Below, one piece after another: positions 9,231-17,580 of a stretch of 64,000 nucleotides of DNA. The DNA lies in assembly GCA_048270225.1 (NCBI GenBank), contig JBLWTG010000014.1:13889-77888 (forward strand), read 5' to 3'. The notes below the pieces were generated by a model. It searched no databases, was not told the origin of the DNA, and worked only from the letters and a program-made list of their open reading frames with translations. Positions within the stretch are counted from its first letter, which is position 1. Each line of letters opens with the position of its first letter. The stretch comes from Allopusillimonas sp048270225 (lineage in GTDB: Bacteria > Pseudomonadota > Gammaproteobacteria > Burkholderiales > Burkholderiaceae_B). Both the position numbers and the translations under genes were made by a program.

Positions 9231-10796
9231 GTGAACCAAGCAGAGTCGGTAATACAGAGAATGGCGCAATCCCATCCTGGCAAGGTGGCATACAGGATGA
9301 TTCCGTCGGGCCTGGAGGTGAGCTGGGCCGAGCTTGAGGCACGATCACGCCGTTGCGCTGCGCGTCTGCTGGCGGACGGCTTCCAGACTGGAGATGGCTT
9401 CATCATTTACCTGGAAAACCATCCACGCTATTTCGAGCTCATGTGGGCCGCCCACCGCGCAGGGCTGTACTACACGACGGTCAGCCTGCACCTGAAGCCG
9501 GCTGAGCTGGCATATATTCTGCAGGATTGCGGTGCGAGGTTGATGTTCTGCTCGGCAAAGACGTCGCAGGGCCTGACACCGGAATGGCTGGCCGAGACCG
9601 GGGCCGAGTGCATTGTGCTCGACGGCGGCGATGACCGTGGGTTTACCGGTTACGAGCAATGGCTGGCCGGCGTACCGGCCGATGCCGTGCTGCCCGAAGA
9701 TCTGCCGGAAGGCGCGGATTTTTCATATTCATCCGGCACGACCGGCGTTCCCAAGGGCATCAAGCGCGCATTGGTGACTGCCAATGCGTACTTCAGCAAG
9801 CCAGGCGATGTGCGCACGCGCTGGAAGCAGTTCAATGAGCAGTCGGTCTACCTGTCGACAGCGCCGTTCTATCACACTGCACCGGTCCGATGGAATATGG
9901 CGGTGATGCGCGCGGGCGGCACTTCGCTGCTGATGGAAAAATTCGATCCGGTGCTTGCGCTGGAAACGATAGAGAAGTATCGCGTCACGCACGGGCAATG
10001 GGTGCCCACCATGTTTTCAAGACTGCTGCGCCTGCCCGACGAGGACAGGCTGGCGCATGATGTCAGCAGCATGAAGTTTGCCATACACGCTGCGGCGCCT
10101 TGCCCGGTTCCGCTCAAGGAACGGATGATCGCCTGGTGGGGCCCCATTCTGTTTGAGTATTACAGCGGCACCGAGCTGGTCGGGCGCACCTCGCTGGACT
10201 CGGAAGAGTGGATGTCGCACAAAGGCTCGGTAGGCCGCCCGGAATTCGGGGCCGTGCATATTGTCAATGAGGCGGGCGAAGAGGTACCCACTGGTGAGCC
10301 TGGCGTCGTGTATTTTTCGGGCGGCGGTTCTTTCGAATATCACAACGATCCCGAAAAAACGCGCAAAGCCTACAACGACAAGGGCTGGGCCACCTACGGC
10401 GATATCGGCTACCTGGACGCCGACGGCTATCTGTATCTCACGGATCGCCTGGCCAATATGATTGTGTCGGGCGGGGTGAATATCTATCCGCAAGAAGCCG
10501 AGAACGTACTGTCTTCTCATCCGGCCGTATGCGATGTCGCCGTTGTGGGCGTGCCCGATGACGACATGGGCGAATCGGCCAAGGCGGTGGTGCAGCTTTA
10601 TGATCCGGAGGCCGCTTCTCCCGAACTGGCGCGTGAACTGATCGAGTATTGCCGTGCGCGCATCTCGGCCATCAAGACACCCAAAACTGTCGACTTCGTC
10701 GACACCCTGCCACGCACAGACAGCGGCAAGCTGCTCAAACGCGAAGTCCGCAATACATACTGGCCCGCCGGAAACACGCAGCGCGTGGCGCACTGA
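9231..10796 (+). CDS. AMP-dependent acyl-CoA synthetase (operon 1)
   Basis: An adenylate-forming ligase of 521 residues that activates a carboxylic acid to its CoA thioester with ATP. The P-loop-like core motif YSSGTTGVPKGIKRA is near residue 165. The A5-type segment FEYYSGTELVG, the hinge region YLTDRLANMIVSGGVNIYP and the C-terminal lysine region LPRTDSGKLLKREV complete the family pattern. The GTG start at 9231 is preceded by AGGAACG. It follows the Bug receptor and precedes an acyl-CoA dehydrogenase, so it is presumably the first enzyme of the pathway. The acid cannot be identified; a second, different ligase is encoded in the convergent operon. Confidence 0.92.
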   Translation: MNQAESVIQRMAQSHPGKVAYRMIPSGLEVSWAELEARSRRCAARLLADGFQTGDGFIIYLENHPRYFELMWAAHRAGLYYTTVSLHLKPAELAYILQDCGARLMFCSAKTSQGLTPEWLAETGAECIVLDGGDDRGFTGYEQWLAGVPADAVLPEDLPEGADFSYSSGTTGVPKGIKRALVTANAYFSKPGDVRTRWKQFNEQSVYLSTAPFYHTAPVRWNMAVMRAGGTSLLMEKFDPVLALETIEKYRVTHGQWVPTMFSRLLRLPDEDRLAHDVSSMKFAIHAAAPCPVPLKERMIAWWGPILFEYYSGTELVGRTSLDSEEWMSHKGSVGRPEFGAVHIVNEAGEEVPTGEPGVVYFSGGGSFEYHNDPEKTRKAYNDKGWATYGDIGYLDADGYLYLTDRLANMIVSGGVNIYPQEAENVLSSHPAVCDVAVVGVPDDDMGESAKAVVQLYDPEAASPELARELIEYCRARISAIKTPKTVDFVDTLPRTDSGKLLKREVRNTYWPAGNTQRVAH

Positions 10797-10821
10797 CAGC
10801 CCATTTACCCAGGAGACTTTT

Positions 10822-11958
10822 GTGAGTCGCAGAAAAAGTTTTACCTCTGACCATGAGATGTTCAGGACATCGGTGCACCGCTTTATCGCTGAGCGCATCA
10901 TGCCTTTTCACGCCCAATGGGAAGAAGACGGCCGCGTACCGCGCGAGCTGTGGCGGGAAGCCGGCGCCGCCGGCATTCTTTGTCCCAACATCCCTGAGGA
11001 ATATGGCGGCGGCGGTGGCGATTTCCTGTACACGGCGGTGGTCATCGAGGAAATCGCAACGGCCTTGGCCTCTGGCGTGACAGGCTTTACGACGCATTCG
11101 GATATTGTCGCGAACTATCTGCTGCACCTGGGCACCGAGGAACAGAAGAAGGCCTGGCTGCCCGGCATGGCCACGGGCGACGTGGTGGGGTCGATCGCGA
11201 TGACCGAGCCGTCGGCCGGCAGCGACCTGAAGGCTATTCGCACTACGGCGATCAAGGATGGCGACGAGTATGTCGTCAATGGCCAGAAAACCTTCATTAC
11301 CAACGGTTTTCATGCAGACCGCGTGCTGCTGGTGGCCAAGACCGATCCGGCAGCCGGCCCCAGAGGTATCAGCCTGTTTTGGGTCGACACCACATTACCT
11401 GGTTTTAGTCGCGGCAAGCTGCTGGACAAGCTGGGGCAGCGTGCTCAGGATACCGCCGAGCTGTTCTTCAGCGATATGCGCATCCCCGCCGACTGCATGC
11501 TGGGTGAGGAGAACAAAGGCTTTTCCTATCTGATGGGAGAGCTGGTGCGCGAGCGTTTGATGATTGCGCTGCGCTGCGCTGCGTCGCTGGAAGCGGCGCT
11601 GGAGTGGACAATCGCCTATACCAAGGAGCGTCAGGCCTTCGGAAAAGCCCTGATCGAGAACCAGCATATCCGCTTCAAGCTGGCCGATATCAAGGCGCTG
11701 ACCTGCGCCACGCGAGCTTTTGTAGACCGATGTCTGGAGGAGTTCATGGCGGGCGAGCTGGATGCCGATGGCGCGGCCATGGCCAAGCTCTGGGCGGCCG
11801 AAGCCACCAGCGCCATCGATGATTTGCTGCAGCTGTACGGGGGTTACGGCTATATGCGCGAATATCCTATTGCACGGGCATTTACCGACGTGCGGCCCAA
11901 CCGCATTTATGGCGGCTCTTCTGAAATCATGCGCGAGCTGATCGCGCGCGCACTGTAA
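10822..11958 (+). CDS. Acyl-CoA dehydrogenase
   Basis: A 378-residue flavoprotein that introduces the alpha-beta double bond into an acyl-CoA and passes electrons to ETF. Family signatures are visible: IAMTEPSAGSDLKAIRT in the middle domain (flavin/substrate contact), VNGQKTFITNG, and the C-terminal QLYGGYGYMREYPIARAF and RIYGGSSEIMRELIAR. The GTG start at 10822 has a CAGGAG ribosome-binding site. The open frame continues upstream into the ligase gene, where it is only a shadow. Its place after the CoA ligase fits the second step of a beta-oxidation-like sequence. Confidence 0.93.
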   Translation: MSRRKSFTSDHEMFRTSVHRFIAERIMPFHAQWEEDGRVPRELWREAGAAGILCPNIPEEYGGGGGDFLYTAVVIEEIATALASGVTGFTTHSDIVANYLLHLGTEEQKKAWLPGMATGDVVGSIAMTEPSAGSDLKAIRTTAIKDGDEYVVNGQKTFITNGFHADRVLLVAKTDPAAGPRGISLFWVDTTLPGFSRGKLLDKLGQRAQDTAELFFSDMRIPADCMLGEENKGFSYLMGELVRERLMIALRCAASLEAALEWTIAYTKERQAFGKALIENQHIRFKLADIKALTCATRAFVDRCLEEFMAGELDADGAAMAKLWAAEATSAIDDLLQLYGGYGYMREYPIARAFTDVRPNRIYGGSSEIMRELIARAL

Positions 11959-12017
11959 ATATGCGGGGCGGCCTTCGCACTTGCCGCCCTGTGTGAATCA
12001 CGTATAGGAAACAGTAA

Positions 12018-13178
12018 ATGCATAAGGAATCATGGACGCCCGTCTCCATCGTGGGCGTGGCCGAGTCCGATCTGGGCAAAGTGCCGGGAAAGACCGCGCT
12101 GGACCTGCAGGCCCAGGCGGCGCGGCGCGCCCTGGACGATGCGGGGCTGTCGCTGTCGGATGTCGATGGCGTATTCGCCCACACAGATGACCGCTTTCCG
12201 GCGGTGCTGCTGAGCGAGTATCTGGGCATACAGCCGCGTTATATCGACTCCACAAATATGGGCGGGATGTCGAACATTTCTCATATACGCCATGCCATTG
12301 CCGCGATTTCGGCCGGCATGTGCTCGGTGGCGCTCATCACCTATGGCAGCACGCAGGCTTCCGATGGCTCGCGCGCCCTGGCCAGCGTGGTGGAGAATCC
12401 GCGCACGCCGCGCGGCCAGTTTGTTCTGCCCTATGGCCAGCTCAGTCCGATCGGCTATTACGCCATGGTGGCTCAGCTGCATTTTCACCGTTATGGCACG
12501 ACGCCTGCGGACCTCGCAGAGGTGGCCGTGGCGGCACGCAAGTGGGCTGCGCTCAATCCCAAGGCCTATCGGCGCGAGCCGCTGAGCATCGAAGACGTGA
12601 TGCAGTCGCCGGTGCTGGCCGACCCGCTGCGCGCGCGCGACTGCTGCCTGGTGACCGACGGCGGCGGCGCGCTGGTGGTCACGACTGCCGAAAGAGCGGC
12701 CAGTCTGAAAAAACGCCCGGTCAGTGTCAAGGGCCTGTCCGAGTCGTTCTCGCATCATTACACCCCCTTCAGTACGGCCGACTGGCTCGAGACGGGCGTG
12801 GCCCGCACGGCGCAGGAAGCGCTGGACATGGCTGATGTAAAGCGCGAAGACATCGACGTGGTGCAGATCTACGATCATTTCACCATCGGTGTACTGCAGT
12901 CGCTGGAGGAGCTGGGGTTCTGCAAACGGGGCGAGGCGGGCGATTTCGTCAAGCACGGCGCCCTGGCGCCTGGCGGCGCATTTCCCATCAACACCTCCGG
13001 CGGAGGGCTGTCTTACGGACACCCCGGCATGTTCGGCATATTTCTGGTGATTGAAGCCGTGCGCCAGTTGCGCGGCGAATGCGGCGAACGCCAGCTGCCG
13101 CGCCATGAGCTGGCGTTGTGCCACGCGCCCGGCCTGGTGTTTTCCTGCAATACGACGATGATTCTTGGAGCGCAATAA
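12018..13178 (+). CDS. Thiolase-superfamily protein of the Ltp2 (aldolase-like) type
   Basis: A 386-residue thiolase-fold protein of the nonspecific lipid-transfer (SCP-X/Ltp) group. Where true thiolases have the nucleophilic cysteine, this protein reads DSTNMGGMSNISH, so it cannot be an ordinary thiolase. It keeps Tyr285 (VQIYDHFTIGVL) and Tyr333 (GGGLSYGHPGM). Their spacing resembles the two catalytic tyrosines reported for the steroid side-chain retro-aldolase Ltp2. The next gene, overlapping by one base, encodes a DUF35 protein, which is the known partner of Ltp2. I therefore infer retro-aldol cleavage of a beta-hydroxyacyl-CoA, or at least a non-thiolytic reaction. The plain family call is certain; the reaction is not. 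Confidence 0.85.
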   Translation: MHKESWTPVSIVGVAESDLGKVPGKTALDLQAQAARRALDDAGLSLSDVDGVFAHTDDRFPAVLLSEYLGIQPRYIDSTNMGGMSNISHIRHAIAAISAGMCSVALITYGSTQASDGSRALASVVENPRTPRGQFVLPYGQLSPIGYYAMVAQLHFHRYGTTPADLAEVAVAARKWAALNPKAYRREPLSIEDVMQSPVLADPLRARDCCLVTDGGGALVVTTAERAASLKKRPVSVKGLSESFSHHYTPFSTADWLETGVARTAQEALDMADVKREDIDVVQIYDHFTIGVLQSLEELGFCKRGEAGDFVKHGALAPGGAFPINTSGGGLSYGHPGMFGIFLVIEAVRQLRGECGERQLPRHELALCHAPGLVFSCNTTMILGAQ

Positions 13179-13618
13179 TGGACACTATTAACCGTCCTTT
13201 GCCCAGCCCCACCGAGCTGACTGAACCGTTCTGGCGCGCCGCGCGCGAAGGGCGAATCGATGTGCAGTGCTGCAAGGCCTGCGGCACACTGCAGTTCTAT
13301 CCCCGTGAAATCTGCACCGCGTGCATGAGCGACGAGTTCGACTGGACAACGTGCTCGGGACTGGGCCGCGTCTATACCTATACGATCAATCACCGCGCGG
13401 CCAATGCTTACATGAAGGGGCGCACGCCCTATGCAGTGGCGGTGGTGGAACTGGATGAGGGCGTGCGGCTGATGGGCAATATCGTCGATACGGATCTGGA
13501 TGCCATTGCCATCGGCGCACGGGTCCAGGCTGTCTTCGAAGCGGTCACCGATGAAATTACGCTGATCCAGTACAAGGTCATTGCCGATGACGCCGGATCG
13601 CCGGCACCCTCGCCATGA
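13178..13618 (+). CDS. DUF35 zinc-ribbon/OB-fold protein, partner of the Ltp2-like protein
   Basis: A 146-residue protein with an N-terminal rubredoxin-like zinc ribbon (CKACGTLQFYPREICTAC, two CxxC pairs at about residues 30-48) followed by an acyl-CoA-binding OB fold (GRVYTYTINHRA, PYAVAVVELDEG). DUF35 proteins are obligate partners of thiolase-like enzymes such as Ltp2 and of archaeal HMG-CoA synthase complexes. Its start overlaps the stop of the preceding gene (TAATG), and its own stop overlaps the next start by four bases. All three products are therefore probably made together. The ATG at 13178 is preceded by TTGGAG. Confidence 0.92.
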   Translation: MDTINRPLPSPTELTEPFWRAAREGRIDVQCCKACGTLQFYPREICTACMSDEFDWTTCSGLGRVYTYTINHRAANAYMKGRTPYAVAVVELDEGVRLMGNIVDTDLDAIAIGARVQAVFEAVTDEITLIQYKVIADDAGSPAPSP

Positions 13619-14796
13619 CGCAGCGGGCCATGTCGGGCATGCGCGTTCTGGATCTGACGCGCTTGCTGCCCGGACCGTATGCCATGCACATGCTGCAGGG
13701 CATGGGCGCGGATGTCATCAAGATAGAAGACACCGGCGCGGGGGACTACGCCCGCTTTCTGCATTCCCTGCCGGCCACGGGCATGGGCGCCGCCTTTACG
13801 GCGTCCAATGCGGGCAAGCGAAGCCTGGCGGTCGATCTCAAGCAAGAGGCGGGTCGGCGGGTATTGCGCGAACTGGCGGCGCAGGCGGATGTCCTGACCG
13901 AGAGTTTCAGGCCAGGGGTGATGGAGCGCCTTGGCCTGTCCTACGACGTGCTCAAGGCGATTAATCCCAGGTTGGTGTATTGCTCGCTCACCGGCTATGG
14001 CCAGCAAGGCCCCTTGGCGCATCTGGGCGGCCATGATCTGAACTATCAGGGCTATGCCGGCGTACTGCCGCGCAATGCCGGGGACGGGCGCGCGGGCATG
14101 CCGCAGACCCTCACCTCTGATCTGGCCGGAGGCAGCTTCTCCTGCGTGCTGGCCATCCTGGGGGCGCTGCTGGAACGTCAGGCGACAGGGTTTGGCCGCT
14201 ATATCGATCTGTCCATTACGGATGCCACGCTGATGTTCGCGCCGATGGATGCAGCGCAGGTAGCCCAGGGGCGGGTGCCGCCCGCGCCAGGCACCGATCG
14301 TCTTAACGGCGGTCATCCTTGCTACGGACTCTACGACACCTCCGATGGCAGGCAGGTGACCTTTGCTGCGCTGGAAGAAAAATTCTGGGTGACCTTTTGC
14401 CGCAATGCCGGATGCGAGTCCTTGCTGGAGGAAAAAGACCTGATGGCGCCGGACGCCGCAACGCGGGTGCGCGCCGCGCTGTCAGCGATCTTTGCCCAGC
14501 GCACACAGGCCGAGTGGGTGGCGCTGGGCGAGGCCTGGGATGTCTGCCTTGGGCCGGTGTGGTCCGCTGCCGAAGCGCTGGCGGGCGCGGATGAGCGCAA
14601 GGCGCCGGTCTGGCGCACAGTCGCCACGCAGGGCCAGGAAGTGTGTGTATTGCGTGGTGGAGCAGCGGATCAGGCATGCGCCTCGGCGGCGCTGCCGCTG
14701 CAAGGACAGCATACCCGCGAGATTCTGGGCGAGCTGGGCTGGCGTCAGGATGCCATCGCTGCCTTGTTCGAGCAGGGCGTGGTGAGTGAGCCGTAA
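13615..14796 (+). CDS. CaiB/BaiF family (class III) CoA transferase
   Basis: A 393-residue class III CoA transferase that moves CoA between an acyl-CoA donor and a free acid through an aspartyl intermediate. The N-terminal signature MRVLDLTRLLPGPYAM and the region VDLKQEAGRRVLRELAAQADVLTESFRPG are diagnostic. The conserved GHDLNYQGYAG follows. The usual catalytic Asp falls in this central region. The gene starts by an ATGA overlap with the DUF35 gene and is the last gene of the plus-strand operon, ending just before a bidirectional terminator. It may allow ATP-free activation of the substrate or recycling of a product acid. Confidence 0.92.
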   Translation: MTQRAMSGMRVLDLTRLLPGPYAMHMLQGMGADVIKIEDTGAGDYARFLHSLPATGMGAAFTASNAGKRSLAVDLKQEAGRRVLRELAAQADVLTESFRPGVMERLGLSYDVLKAINPRLVYCSLTGYGQQGPLAHLGGHDLNYQGYAGVLPRNAGDGRAGMPQTLTSDLAGGSFSCVLAILGALLERQATGFGRYIDLSITDATLMFAPMDAAQVAQGRVPPAPGTDRLNGGHPCYGLYDTSDGRQVTFAALEEKFWVTFCRNAGCESLLEEKDLMAPDAATRVRAALSAIFAQRTQAEWVALGEAWDVCLGPVWSAAEALAGADERKAPVWRTVATQGQEVCVLRGGAADQACASAALPLQGQHTREILGELGWRQDAIAALFEQGVVSEP

Positions 14797-14842
14797 GGTA
14801 TCGGCATACATAAGCGCCTGAGCTGGTGCGCTGTTCAACGGC

Positions 14843-14886
14843 AAAACAAGGAGCCCGAATGTATTCATTCGGGCTCCTTGTTTTTT
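14843..14886. terminator. Bidirectional intrinsic terminator between two convergent operons
   Basis: A 19-bp perfect stem (AAAACAAGGAGCCCGAATG with its exact complement at 14866-14884) around a TATT loop. The A-tract on one side and T-tract on the other give a functional U-run on both strands. It lies between the CaiB-type gene and the SDR gene, which converge here. Confidence 0.92.
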
Positions 14887-14932
14887 GGCGCCTTGTCTCA
14901 GCATGGGCGGGCCGCACTGCGGCCCGTTTGCA

Positions 14933-15757
14933 TCAGGGGCGACCGCCGCCGCAGATCACAACCTGTCCACTGATGTAGTTGGATTCAGGGGTGCAGAACA
15001 GGTAGACTGCGCCCGCGGCTTCTTCCGGCAGACCGGCACGGCCCATGGGGATCATGGATTCGATATTGGACATGAACTGTGTGCTGATGCCAACGCTGAT
15101 GGTCTTGCCGTCGACATCGATGGTGGAGCCTTCACCCGCAACCGCGTCGGTGAGGCGGGTCTTGATCAGGCCGAAGGCCACCGAGTTGACGTTCACCTTG
15201 TAGCGACCCCATTCCTTGCACAATGCGCGCGTCAGGCCGTTGATGCCTGCCTTGGCAGACGAGTAGTTGGCCTGGCCAGGGTTGCCCATGATGCCGGATG
15301 TGGAGGAAACGTTGACCACCTTGCGGAAGACTTCACGGCCTTCAGCGGCTTCTTTCTTGGCTTGCGTGCGCAGATAGTCCGAGGCGGCGCGCAGCAGGCG
15401 GAATGGCGCCGTCATGTGCACGTCGATCATGGCGTACCACTGCTCGTCGGTCATCTTCTGGATGACCGAATCCCAGGTGTAGCCGGCGTTGTTCACGATG
15501 ATGTCCATGCCGCCGAAGTTGTCCAGCGCTGTCTTGACAAATGCCTTGCCAAAGTCCGGGTCCGTGACGCTGCCGGTGCAGGCGACGGCTTCGACGCCCA
15601 GTTTGCGCAGTGTTTCCACGGTCTCTTCGGCTGGGTCGCGGTCCAGGTCGTTGACCACGATCCGCGCGCCTTCGGACGCCAGTTTGAGGGCGATTTCCCT
15701 GCCGATACCGCGTCCCGATCCCGTGATCAGGGCGACTTTGCCTTCGAGTTTGCTCAT
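14933..15757 (-). CDS. SDR-family oxidoreductase (3-hydroxyacyl-CoA dehydrogenase-like)
   Basis: A 274-residue short-chain dehydrogenase. The cofactor motif is TGSGRGIG near residue 12. NNAG is followed by the active-site Ser (VNVSSTSG) and the Tyr-x-x-x-Lys pair (NYSSAKAG). The acidic residue in VVNDLDRD after the second strand favours NAD(H). In this operon it probably oxidises a 3-hydroxyacyl-CoA made by the MaoC or crotonase hydratase. It has about 20 extra residues between the lid helix and the C-terminus compared with FabG. The ATG at 15757 has AGGA eight bases upstream. It is the last gene of the minus-strand operon. Confidence 0.9.
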   Translation of the reverse strand: MSKLEGKVALITGSGRGIGREIALKLASEGARIVVNDLDRDPAEETVETLRKLGVEAVACTGSVTDPDFGKAFVKTALDNFGGMDIIVNNAGYTWDSVIQKMTDEQWYAMIDVHMTAPFRLLRAASDYLRTQAKKEAAEGREVFRKVVNVSSTSGIMGNPGQANYSSAKAGINGLTRALCKEWGRYKVNVNSVAFGLIKTRLTDAVAGEGSTIDVDGKTISVGISTQFMSNIESMIPMGRAGLPEEAAGAVYLFCTPESNYISGQVVICGGGRP

Positions 15758-15828
15758 TTGATTAATCCTGATTGATGACATTGTGTGATTGATGTGAAGA
15801 GACCGGGCGGGCCGCCTGGCCCGCCTGC

Positions 15829-16698
15829 TCAGCTGATTTCGGCATAGCCGTTGTTCAGCACCATGAGATTGCGTTCTGCCGCGTAGACACGAAAGCCGAT
15901 GGCGCCATTTTCTTTCCAGCTTTCAACGCGCAGGGTCTCGCCGGGATAGACGGGGGCGGTGAAGCGCGCGTTGAAGGCGTGCAGACGGGCCGGGTCGTTG
16001 CCGCACCATGCCGCCAGGATGGCGCGGCCGGCCACGCCATAGCTGGCCAGACCGTGGAGAATGGGGCGATCAAAGCCTGCGGCGCGCGCGACGGCCGGAT
16101 CGGCATGCAGCGCGTTGTCGTCGGCGCACAGGCGGTAGATCAGCGCCATCTCCGGACGCGTGGAGATTTCCACGACATGGTCCGGCGCCCGATCCGCGAT
16201 GGCATTGGGATAGGACTCCAGTGTGTCGCCGGGCTGTTCGGGTGTGCTGAAGCCACCGTTGCCCCGCAGAAAAGAGACTTGCTCTATGGTGGCCAGGTCC
16301 TCACCGCTGTCTGCGCTGCGCAGTACGCGTTCGGTCACTACGATGGCGCCTTTGGAAGCTCCTTTGTCAACAATGCTTTTGATCTTTGAGTAGCCGATCA
16401 CGCGTCCGCTGGATGGCAACGGCCGGTGCAGGCGCAGGCGCTGTTCGCCGTGCAGGATCTTGACCCAGTCTATGCCGGTGGAGGGGTCCTGCATCCAGAA
16501 GCCTGGATAGCCCAGCACTACCGCCATGAAGGGCAGGGCGCGCAGGCCTTTTTCATAGACGAATTGCAGCTGTTCGGCGTTGGTGGGCTCGCAACCGTAG
16601 CCCAGCGCCAGCGCGTAGAGCATGGTGTCTTTTTCTGAGTAGTGCTGTTCTACCGGTTCGAATTTCCGGTTTTTGATCGCATCGTAAGTAAAAGCCAT
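15829..16698 (-). CDS. MaoC-type (R)-enoyl-CoA hydratase, double hotdog
   Basis: A 289-residue double-hotdog hydratase of the MFE-2 hydratase-2 / MaoC family, which hydrates trans-2-enoyl-CoA. The hydratase-2 motif appears as YRLCADDNALHADPAVA with the catalytic Asp and His, followed by GFDRPILHGLASYG. The first half (residues 1-140) is the degenerate substrate-binding hotdog. The usual Gly before Asp in the motif is Ala here. Its neighbours are an SDR and a crotonase, so this operon has two hydratases of opposite expected stereochemistry. The start at 16698 is preceded by GGAAATG. Confidence 0.9.
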   Translation of the reverse strand: MAFTYDAIKNRKFEPVEQHYSEKDTMLYALALGYGCEPTNAEQLQFVYEKGLRALPFMAVVLGYPGFWMQDPSTGIDWVKILHGEQRLRLHRPLPSSGRVIGYSKIKSIVDKGASKGAIVVTERVLRSADSGEDLATIEQVSFLRGNGGFSTPEQPGDTLESYPNAIADRAPDHVVEISTRPEMALIYRLCADDNALHADPAVARAAGFDRPILHGLASYGVAGRAILAAWCGNDPARLHAFNARFTAPVYPGETLRVESWKENGAIGFRVYAAERNLMVLNNGYAEIS

Positions 16699-16782
16699 TA
16701 CATTTCCAGGTTGATGTTTGTTGATGCCGTGTGGCGCACTGAGCTGTCTGCGCCGATAGGTCTCACGCGGTCCGACCGCCTC

Positions 16783-17580
16783 TTATTTGGGCCATTGGTA
16801 GGGCAGCGGCTGTTTATTGGTGAAGCGGGTGATGGCGGTCTTGCGATAGTCGGTGCTCAGCGCGATGCCCTGACCGTCTGCTTCCATATTCAGCATGGTC
16901 GGCAGATCATGTTCGAATGTGGTGTTCAGGGCCCGCTTGATCAGGCTGACCGCATCCGGCGAGGCCGTGGCGAGAGCGCGGGCCATTTGCACCGCGCGTT
17001 CCATAAGCGCCTCGGCGGGCACCAGTTCCGTAGCAATGCCCAGGCTCAGGGCCTCTTCGCCCGAGAGCTCCCGGGTGGAAAACGCCAGCTCCTTGGTGCG
17101 CTGTATGCCTATCATGCGCGGCAGGGTGTAGAGCAGCGCGAAGTCCGGTATCAGACCGAACCGCAGAAAAGCCATGCCGAAACGGGTGCGGGGTGTGACG
17201 AGGATAATATCCGCGGCCAGAGCCAGTCCGAAACCGGCGCCGTAGGCTGCGCCGTCCACGGCGGCAATAATCGGCTTGTCCAGCGTGAGTAACGTGGAGA
17301 GCCATTCATGGGCGCTGTGCAGGCGAGACCGGCCCTGTGTGGCCGTCATGTCGCCCTGCATGCTCTTGATATCGCCGCCTGCGCAGAAATGGCCGTCGCT
17401 GCCGGCGAGCACCAGCACACGCACCTCGGGATCAGTCCTGATCCGGTCGACGACCTCGCGCAGCGCCACGCGCATGTCGGCATTGATTGCGTTGCGACGT
17501 TCCGGCCGGTTCAGCGTCAGGGTGGCGACACCCTGGTCGACCGTATAGGTAATGGTGTTCAGGTATGTTTCCGTGCTCAT
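16783..17580 (-). CDS. Enoyl-CoA hydratase/isomerase (crotonase family)
   Basis: A 265-residue crotonase-fold enzyme. The CoA-binding and oxyanion-hole segments are DGHFCAGGDIKSM near residue 65 and AAVDGAAYGAGFGLALAADI near residue 108. The position of the second catalytic Glu is occupied by FLRFGLIPDFALL, so the residue is Asp rather than Glu; this is common among non-canonical crotonases and leaves hydratase versus isomerase undecided. The start overlaps the stop of the upstream thiolase gene by four bases (ATGA), which suggests translational coupling. Confidence 0.9.
   Translation of the reverse strand: MSTETYLNTITYTVDQGVATLTLNRPERRNAINADMRVALREVVDRIRTDPEVRVLVLAGSDGHFCAGGDIKSMQGDMTATQGRSRLHSAHEWLSTLLTLDKPIIAAVDGAAYGAGFGLALAADIILVTPRTRFGMAFLRFGLIPDFALLYTLPRMIGIQRTKELAFSTRELSGEEALSLGIATELVPAEALMERAVQMARALATASPDAVSLIKRALNTTFEHDLPTMLNMEADGQGIALSTDYRKTAITRFTNKQPLPYQWPK

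Noticed and set aside
12018..13178. Ordinary acetyl-CoA acetyltransferase
   Set aside because: The nucleophilic cysteine position is Gly/Met, so a thiolase reaction is unlikely.
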